Shown: piece after piece, positions 1 through 5,472 of the stretch | How the letters are laid out: every line of letters begins with the position of its first letter | Numbering within the stretch: position 1 is the first letter of the stretch | From: JBCDCU01 sp039180865 | GTDB taxonomy: Bacteria; Pseudomonadota; Alphaproteobacteria; Rhizobiales; JACESI01 | Reading direction: 5' to 3' | NCBI GenBank assembly: GCA_039180865.1 | Contig: JBCDCZ010000305.1 | Location: forward strand, 1 to 5,472 | Length of the DNA: 5,472 nt | Notes under the pieces: model-generated | Told to the model about the DNA's origin: nothing | What the model saw: the letters and a program-made list of their open reading frames with translations, nothing else | Database searches by the model: none | Made by a program: the position numbers and the translations under genes

Positions 1-286
1 GATCGAAAAAGGTGCGCCGGTTCCGGTGACTATCACGATCTACCAGGACAAGTCCTTTACCTTTGAGATGAAGACGCCGCCGGTGTCGTTTCTCTTGAAA
101 AAGGCTGCCAATCTTACGTCCGGTTCGCAAACACCGGGCCGTGCCGTTGCTGCGACGATCAGCCGGGACAAGGTGCGTGAGATCGCCGAGACTAAGATGA
201 AAGACCTCAACGCCTATGACATTGAAATGGCTATGCGCACAGTCGAAGGCTCAGCCCGTTCGATGGGCATCAAGGTGGAGGCTTAA
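1..286 (+). CDS. rplK: 50S ribosomal protein L11, C-terminal part (5' end outside window)
   Basis: L11 binds the GTPase-associated region of 23S rRNA at the base of the L12 stalk and helps factor binding and the stringent response. The reading frame is open from base 2 with no start codon needed, and 94 codons are visible up to the TAA. Aligned by memory to E. coli L11 (142 residues), the first visible codon corresponds to about Ile49, so roughly the first 48 codons are missing. The visible part begins in the linker (IEKGAPVPVTITIYQDKSF), continues into the rRNA-binding C-terminal domain (KTPPVSFLLKKAA), and ends in the family signature GSARSMGIKVEA. The mobile loop (SGSQTPGRAVAATISRDK) is poorer in Lys/Gly than in many homologues. 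The GTG at 26 is an internal valine, not a start. The gene is followed after 3 nt by rplA, so the two are almost certainly co-transcribed. The L1 autoregulatory site expected ahead of rplK would lie outside the window. Confidence 0.98.
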   Translation, partial: IEKGAPVPVTITIYQDKSFTFEMKTPPVSFLLKKAANLTSGSQTPGRAVAATISRDKVREIAETKMKDLNAYDIEMAMRTVEGSARSMGIKVEA

Positions 287-289
287 GCT

Positions 290-985
290 ATGGCAAAAAT
301 GACCAAACGCATGGCGAAGGCTCGTGAGGGTATCAACAAAAAAGTTGAAGTCGCTCTGGATGATGCTGTGAAGCTCATCAAGGAGCGTGCCTCTACTAAA
401 TTCGACGAGACCGTCGATATCGTGATGAATCTCGGTGTCGACCCCCGTCACGCCGACCAGATGGTTCGTGGTGTCGCCAATCTTCCGAACGGTACAGGAA
501 AAACCGTCCGGGTCGCGGTTTTCGCGCGTGGCGATAAGGCTGACGAAGCGAAGGCCGCTGGTGCGGACATTGTCGGCGCGGAAGACCTGATGGAAGAAAT
601 TCAGGGTGGTAAGATCGATTTTGACCGCTGCATCGCGACACCTGACATGATGCCGATTGTCGGGCGTCTCGGTAAGGTCCTCGGTCCGCGCAATCTGATG
701 CCGAACCCGAAAGTCGGGACGGTGACGCCGGATGTCGCGAAGGCCATCCAGGACGCCAAGGGCGGTGCAGTCAATTTCCGCGTTGAAAAAGCCGGCATTC
801 TGCATGCGGGTGTCGGAAAGGCAAGCTTCTCGGAAGAGCAACTCGTCGAGAATATCCGTGCCTTCACCGATGCCGTGAACCGGGCCAAACCGTCCGGTGC
901 AAAGGGAACTTACGTCAAACGTGTCGGTCTTTCATCAACGATGGGGCCTGGCGTCAAAGTTGACGTTGCAAGCCTCTCGGCCTAG
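290..985 (+). CDS. rplA: 50S ribosomal protein L1
   Basis: L1 forms the mobile L1 stalk of the large subunit, which moves with the E-site tRNA, and in many bacteria it also represses its own rplK-rplA mRNA. The product has 231 residues, close to the family norm (E. coli about 234). The L1 signature is plain at residues 125-145: GRLGKVLGPRNLMPNPKVGT. Other family blocks are VDIVMNLGVDPRHADQMVRG near residues 43-62, RVAVFARG near 76-83 and VGLSSTMGPGVKVD near the C-terminus. ATG 290 is chosen because GGAGG (277-281) ends 8 nt upstream and because homologues start MAKxxKR. In-frame ATGs at 299 and 311 are later and would trim the conserved N-terminus. The Shine-Dalgarno lies inside the end of rplK, which suggests translational coupling. 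A 331-nt structured leader for rplJ follows. Confidence 0.99.
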   Translation: MAKMTKRMAKAREGINKKVEVALDDAVKLIKERASTKFDETVDIVMNLGVDPRHADQMVRGVANLPNGTGKTVRVAVFARGDKADEAKAAGADIVGAEDLMEEIQGGKIDFDRCIATPDMMPIVGRLGKVLGPRNLMPNPKVGTVTPDVAKAIQDAKGGAVNFRVEKAGILHAGVGKASFSEEQLVENIRAFTDAVNRAKPSGAKGTYVKRVGLSSTMGPGVKVDVASLSA

Positions 986-1009
986 CCGCCGGGAGTAACT
1001 GAGAATTTC

Positions 1010-1146
1010 GGTCGGAACCTATTGGTGTCGACCGGGAAGGGAAAGGGGCAACCCGTTCCCGACCTGTCCGAGATTGCAGGTGGAGTGAGGATTTCATCCA
1101 AGCTCTCTAAGCCAGTTGGGCCCGCATGAGATGGGAAGAACCAGAG
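1010..1146 (+). promoter_or_regulatory. Candidate L10(L12) autoregulatory mRNA leader
   Basis: In many bacteria the L10-L12 complex binds a structured leader ahead of rplJ that mimics its 23S rRNA site, and so represses rplJL. Three things support this here. First, the position is right: in the rplA-rplJ gap. Second, two neat stem-loops follow one another: GGTCG 1010-1014 with CGACC 1029-1033, with inner ACC/GGT and a UAUU loop; then GGGAA 1039-1043 with TTCCC 1056-1060, an A-G mismatch, GGG/CCC and a GCAA (GNRA-type) loop at 1048-1051. Third, 1068-1083 (CCGAGATTGCAGGTGG) resembles the AGAnnGnAGGUG core I recall from L10 leaders, followed by a hairpin GGAT 1089-1092/ATCC 1096-1099 flanked by a 3x3 internal loop and GAG/CTC, and by CCCGCATGAGATGGG (1121-1135), which resembles a block I recall from alphaproteobacterial leaders. 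The exact boundaries and the L10 contacts are inferred; I did not run a covariance search. Confidence 0.6.
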
Positions 1147-1186
1147 TTTTTTCGAGTGCGTTTGCGCCCAAGACCTTTGGTTTGAA

Positions 1187-1222
1187 CCTTAACACCCGAA
1201 AGCGCGTTTCAGCGTTTTAAGG
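1187..1222 (+). other. Leader hairpin, AAGG-closed
   Basis: CCTTAA (1187-1192) is complementary to TTAAGG (1217-1222), and inside it AAgCGC (1200-1205) pairs with GCGTT (1212-1216) around a GTTTCA loop, with one bulged G. No U-run follows, so this is not a terminator. It uses the same 5' bases as the long-range helix that could reach the rplJ ribosome-binding site, so the two would exclude each other. Confidence 0.4.
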
Positions 1223-1234
1223 GGGACAGGCTGA

Positions 1235-1264
1235 GCCGTCGGTGCGGGCTTCGGCCACACCGGC
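1235..1264 (+). other. UUCG-capped leader hairpin (possible antiterminator)
   Basis: GGC-TTCG-GCC (1247-1256) is a C(UUCG)G tetraloop, one of the most stable RNA caps. The stem continues outward through GTG 1242-1244/CAC 1258-1260 and GCCG 1235-1238/CGGC 1261-1264, with a 3-nt bulge (TCG 1239-1241). Its 3' arm (1258-1264) is the same segment that forms the 5' arm of the next, terminator-like hairpin, so only one of the two can form at a time. Confidence 0.45.
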
Positions 1265-1287
1265 AAATGCCAACGGTGGATCTTTTT
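1258..1287 (+). terminator. Terminator-like hairpin with U-run before rplJ (possible attenuator)
   Basis: CACC (1258-1261) pairs with GGTG (1275-1278) and GGC (1262-1264) with GCC (1269-1271) around an AAAT loop. A 3-nt bulge (AAC 1272-1274) interrupts the 3' arm. TTTTT follows at 1283-1287, four bases after the stem. The stem is only 7 bp, so termination would be weak or conditional. It sits about 30 nt before the rplJ start and overlaps the UUCG hairpin, an arrangement typical of attenuators. No experiment or homologue supports this yet. Confidence 0.35.
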
Positions 1288-1305
1288 GAAGAAGGTTCGC
1301 CAAAC

Positions 1306-1309
1306 GGAG
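1306..1309 (+). promoter_or_regulatory. Ribosome-binding site fixing the GTG start of rplJ
   Basis: GGAG at 1306-1309 (in ACGGAGAGAAG) lies 7 nt before GTG 1317. No in-frame ATG near here would keep the conserved L10 N-terminus, so this site decides the GTG start. Confidence 0.85.
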
Positions 1310-1316
1310 AGAAGCA

Positions 1317-1835
1317 GTGGAAAGAGCGGAGAAAGTTGAATTCGTCTCTCAACTGAACGGGGTCTTCCAGGAGACGTCCGTTGTGGTTGTCGCTCACTAC
1401 AATGGTCTCACTGTCGCGCAAATGTCTGATCTTCGTAGTCAGATGCGTGACGCCGGTGGAACCGTGAAAGTGGCGAAAAACCGCCTCGTAAAGCTTGCTC
1501 TTCAGGGCACCGATGCAGCGCATATTACGGACCTTTTCACAGGTCCGACGGTCATCGCTTATTCCGATGATCCGGTCGCTGCACCGAAAGTCGCCATCGA
1601 GTTTGCCAAGAAGAACGAAAAGTTCGTGGTCCTTGGCGGCGCGATGGGGACAACAAACCTCGATGCCGATGGTGTGAAGGCGCTTGCCAGCATGCCGTCC
1701 CTCGACGAATTGCGCGGCAAGATTGTCGGCCTTCTCCAGGCACCGGCAGGCAAGATCGCACAGGTCGTCAACGCACCTGCAGGGCAACTTGCACGAGTTA
1801 TCGGGGCTTATGCCAAGAAGGACGAAGCGGCTTGA
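1317..1835 (+). CDS. rplJ: 50S ribosomal protein L10 (GTG start)
   Basis: L10 anchors the L7/L12 stalk: its N-terminal domain binds 23S rRNA with L11, and its long C-terminal helix carries L12 dimers. With L12 it also represses its own operon in model species. The product has 172 residues (E. coli 165). The family is recognised from ERAEKVEFVSQLN, VVVVAHYNGLTVAQMSDLR near 22-40, VKVAKNRLVKLA near 50-61 and LFTGPTVIAYS near 73-83. GTG 1317 is the start because of the GGAG 7 nt upstream and the homologues' N-terminus. The segment from Met126 to the end is 47 residues, against 37 in E. coli by my alignment. It contains an 11-residue repeat, LLQAPAGKIAQ (139-149) and VVNAPAGQLAR (150-160), consistent with an extra L12-dimer docking site. 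The long structured leader upstream and rplL 49 nt downstream mark the classic rplJL unit. Confidence 0.99.
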   Translation: MERAEKVEFVSQLNGVFQETSVVVVAHYNGLTVAQMSDLRSQMRDAGGTVKVAKNRLVKLALQGTDAAHITDLFTGPTVIAYSDDPVAAPKVAIEFAKKNEKFVVLGGAMGTTNLDADGVKALASMPSLDELRGKIVGLLQAPAGKIAQVVNAPAGQLARVIGAYAKKDEAA

Positions 1836-1858
1836 GGCCGACTGTCATCAAGTGATCA

Positions 1859-1870
1859 AGGTTTAAACCT
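1859..1870 (+). repeat. 12-bp perfect palindrome before the rplL ribosome-binding site
   Basis: AGGTTTAAACCT reads the same on both strands and ends immediately before the GAGG (1871-1874) that serves rplL. As RNA it could form only a very short-looped hairpin or a dimer; as DNA it could be a protein site. It is embedded in the 49-nt rplJ-rplL gap, which also has ATCAAG twice (1847-1852 and 1855-1860). No function can be assigned. Confidence 0.5.
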
Positions 1871-1883
1871 GAGGAAAATGTAA
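1871..1883 (+). promoter_or_regulatory. rplL ribosome-binding site with an adjacent AUGUAA start-stop
   Basis: GAGG (1871-1874) is 10 nt from the rplL ATG at 1885, slightly long but workable. Between them lies ATG-TAA (1878-1883), a start codon followed directly by a stop, only 3 nt from the GAGG. Only A1884 separates that stop from the true ATG. The spacing strongly favours 1885, and conservation of MADLEKIVDDLS confirms it, so the start-stop is either neutral or a minor ribosome trap. Confidence 0.7.
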
Positions 1884-1884
1884 A

Positions 1885-2268
1885 ATGGCTGATTTGGAAA
1901 AAATCGTAGACGATCTGTCTAACCTCACTGTTTTGGAAGCCGCTGAGCTTTCAAAGCTTTTGGAAGAAAAATGGGGCGTTTCCGCCGCAGCACCGGTTGC
2001 CGTTGCAGCAGCCGTTCCGGGTGCCGGCGGTGGCGACGCTGCGCCTGCTGAAGAGAAGACTGAGTTCGATGTCGTTCTTGCAGGTGCTGGCGACAAGAAA
2101 ATCAACGTCATCAAAGAAGTCCGCGGCATTACCGGCCTCGGTCTGAAAGAAGCAAAAGACCTCGTCGAAAGTGCGCCGAAAGCCGTCAAGGAAGGCGTTT
2201 CCAAGGACGAAGCGGAAGAAATCAAAGGCAAGCTCGAAGCTGCCGGTGCGAGCGTGGAACTCAAGTAG
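1885..2268 (+). CDS. rplL: 50S ribosomal protein L7/L12
   Basis: L7/L12 is the multicopy stalk protein that recruits and activates translational GTPases (EF-Tu, EF-G, IF2, RF3). The product has 127 residues (E. coli about 121). The three expected parts are clear: an N-terminal dimerisation and L10-binding helix pair (MADLEKIVDDLSNLTVLEAA, residues 1-20, continuing to about 33), an Ala/Pro/Gly-rich flexible hinge (about 34-57, with AAAPVAVAAAVPGAGGG), and the globular C-terminal factor-binding domain from FDVVL onward, with INVIKEVRGITGLGLKEAK and ending AAGASVELK. Key factor-contact residues of the VIK and GLGLKEAK block are intact. It follows rplJ by 49 nt and is probably made from the same mRNA with its own ribosome-binding site, as expected for a protein needed in several copies per ribosome. 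The hairpin-rich spacer downstream probably separates its expression level from that of rpoB. Confidence 0.99.
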   Translation: MADLEKIVDDLSNLTVLEAAELSKLLEEKWGVSAAAPVAVAAAVPGAGGGDAAPAEEKTEFDVVLAGAGDKKINVIKEVRGITGLGLKEAKDLVESAPKAVKEGVSKDEAEEIKGKLEAAGASVELK

Positions 2269-2296
2269 TTTCGTCGATCGCGACAATCGAAAATCC

Positions 2297-2331
2297 GGGT
2301 GCGCATGGGTCCTTTTCCGTGCGCACCCTTT
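2297..2331 (+). terminator. Strong GC-rich hairpin after rplL: probable partial terminator or processing site
   Basis: GGGTGCGCA (2297-2305) pairs perfectly with TGCGCACCC (2320-2328). The stem extends through a U-G wobble and GG/CC to 12 bp around an 8-nt loop (GTCCTTTT). Only TTT follows before CCC, so as an intrinsic terminator it should be leaky. That matches the known partial terminator between rplL and rpoB in E. coli, which lets only part of transcription into rpoB. An RNase III-type cut is the alternative role. Confidence 0.6.
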
Positions 2332-2346
2332 CCCGTTATCGGGAAA
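2329..2346 (+). other. Second hairpin directly abutting the first
   Basis: TTTCCCG (2329-2335) and CGGGAAA (2340-2346) form a perfect 7-bp stem with a TTAT loop. It begins at the base after the preceding 12-bp hairpin, so the two helices could stack end to end. It uses that hairpin's short U-run as its own 5' arm. No U-run follows it on the + strand, so it is not a terminator by itself. Confidence 0.55.
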
Positions 2347-2361
2347 ACTGGCCAAATGCTG

Positions 2362-2390
2362 TTGGAACCGGCGGAAGGCTGCACTACATA
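2362..2390 (+). promoter_or_regulatory. Weak candidate promoter ahead of rpoB
   Basis: TTGGAA (2362-2367), a 17-nt spacer and TACATA (2385-2390) have the spacing of a housekeeping sigma promoter, and they lie after the terminator-like hairpin. The hexamers match TTGACA and TATAAT at only 4 and 3 of 6 positions. Such matches occur by chance, so this is listed only as a possibility. Confidence 0.15.
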
Positions 2391-2442
2391 AGTTGCTTGT
2401 CTGAAGGCCTGGCACACCCTTCAGACCTTCAGACAAACAACT
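2391..2442 (+). other. Long hairpin in the rpoB leader with two pairing registers
   Basis: AGTTG (2391-2395) and TTGTCTGAAGG (2397-2407) pair with CCTTCAGACAA (2426-2436) and CAACT (2438-2442): 16 bp with one C-A mismatch and an 18-nt loop. The same 5' arm (TCTGAAGG 2400-2407) can instead pair with CCTTCAGA at 2418-2425, because the 3' arm carries a tandem repeat. No U-run follows, so it acts, if at all, as mRNA structure, a processing site or a protein target. Confidence 0.6.
2419..2434 (+). repeat. Tandem 8-bp direct repeat CTTCAGAC x2
   Basis: CTTCAGAC occurs at 2419-2426 and immediately again at 2427-2434. It lies in the 3' half of the long inverted repeat before rpoB and gives that hairpin two alternative pairings. 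It looks like a slippage duplication, but the possible switching could also be selected. Confidence 0.7.
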
Positions 2443-2444
2443 GA

Positions 2445-2503
2445 ATTGGTTTCGTTGCGCAGTGGTGTTTGAGCGGCGCGGACGGCAACGAAACTGAACC
2501 AAT
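2445..2503 (+). other. Long hairpin next to the rpoB ribosome-binding site
   Basis: TTTCGTTGC (2450-2458) is perfectly complementary to GCAACGAAA (2485-2493), and ATTGG (2445-2449) to CCAAT (2499-2503), leaving a 5-nt bulge (CTGAA) on the 3' side. The loop (2459-2484) is GC-rich. It starts two bases after the preceding hairpin ends, so the pair forms an almost continuous structured block ending 30 nt before the rpoB Shine-Dalgarno. The function is unknown. Confidence 0.6.
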
Positions 2504-2533
2504 GCGAGCCTCCGCTCAGAGGTTTGCCTGTTC

Positions 2534-2539
2534 AAGGAG
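2534..2539 (+). promoter_or_regulatory. Ribosome-binding site of rpoB
   Basis: AAGGAG at 2534-2539 is a strong Shine-Dalgarno 5 nt before ATG 2545. It is left single-stranded by the large upstream hairpins, although GAGC/GCTC and CCTC/GAGG can form small stems at 2506-2522. Confidence 0.85.
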
Positions 2540-2544
2540 CGAAA

Positions 2545-5472
<2,928 letters not shown>

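Larger units (their letters stand above)
1180..1305 (+). other. Possible long-range pairing that closes the distal rplJ leader at the Shine-Dalgarno
   Basis: GTTTGAACCTT (1180-1190) can pair with AAGGTTC (1292-1298) and AAAC (1302-1305), giving 11 base pairs interrupted only by a 3-nt bulge (GCC 1299-1301). The helix ends directly before GGAG 1306-1309, the ribosome-binding site of rplJ. It would enclose the hairpins at 1235-1278 and competes for bases 1187-1190 with the local hairpin at 1187-1222. The pairing is seen in the sequence; a role in rplJ translation is inference. Confidence 0.3.

Noticed and set aside
26..286. An 86-codon complete ORF starting at GTG 26
   Set aside because: The GTG is an internal valine codon of rplK. 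The frame is open to the left edge and matches L11 upstream of this point.
960..988. TTGACG followed 17 nt later by TAGCCG as a possible rplJ promoter
   Set aside because: The -35 is reasonable but lies in rplA codons, and the -10 has almost no match to TATAAT. No other convincing promoter was found in the rplA-rplJ gap.
1147..1152. TTTTTT after AGAG as an intrinsic terminator at the end of the L10 leader
   Set aside because: Only CTCT (1105-1108) with AGAG (1143-1146) closes the loop directly before the T-run. The stem is too short and interrupted to count as a terminator.
1951..2535. Minus-strand open frames spanning rplL and the rplL-rpoB spacer
   Set aside because: They run opposite rplL and cross strongly structured non-coding sequence. 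The translation is not recognisable and there is no convincing start region.
2269..2544. A small unannotated gene or ncRNA gene in the rplL-rpoB spacer
   Set aside because: The + strand frame that crosses part of the spacer begins inside rplL in another frame and has no family features. The hairpins are better explained as leader or terminator structure, and no independent promoter is convincing.

Overview
The window is a piece of the conserved bacterial ribosomal-protein and RNA-polymerase cluster, read entirely on the + strand: the 3' two thirds of rplK (L11), complete rplA (L1), rplJ (L10) and rplL (L7/L12), and the first 976 codons of rpoB (RNA polymerase beta). The protein sequences point to an alphaproteobacterium. 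The strongest signals are the RpoB N-terminus (GRRRLRKFYG, then MPNLIEVQKASYDQF), the rifampicin-region variant MDQTNPLSE followed by LATFARVNKYGFIESPYR, the GTG-started L10 (MERAEKVEFV), and L7/L12 beginning MADLEKIVDDLS. Base composition is moderate for that class, by eye in the mid-50s % GC. I cannot name a genus.

Layout. Positions 1-286 hold the C-terminal part of L11. After a 3-nt gap, L1 runs from 290 to 985. A 331-nt untranslated leader (986-1316) follows. Its first half looks like the L10(L12)-binding autoregulatory leader known upstream of rplJ. Its second half folds into further hairpins, including a terminator-like hairpin with a U-run and an overlapping UUCG-capped hairpin, close to the rplJ ribosome-binding site. 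L10 (1317-1835, GTG start) and L7/L12 (1885-2268) are separated by 49 nt, which contain a 12-bp palindrome and an AUGUAA start-stop. A 276-nt spacer (2269-2544) between rplL and rpoB is packed with strong inverted repeats: a GC-rich terminator-like hairpin, a compact 7-bp hairpin abutting it, and two long hairpins just before rpoB. rpoB starts at 2545 and runs off the right edge.

How it works together. L11, L1, L10 and L7/L12 build the mobile features of the large ribosomal subunit (L1 stalk, GTPase-associated centre, L12 stalk), and beta is the core catalytic subunit of RNA polymerase. In model bacteria L1 controls rplKA, L10-L12 controls rplJL, and a partial terminator plus RNase processing between rplL and rpoB lowers rpoB expression relative to L12. 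The two structured spacers fit that scheme.

This is core housekeeping DNA. I see no mobile element, CRISPR array, tRNA, rRNA or defence gene. The points most worth a second look are RNA-structural (the two spacers) and two protein details: an L10 stalk helix long enough for a third L12 dimer, and a Met in an otherwise strongly conserved NMQRQAVP motif of RpoB.
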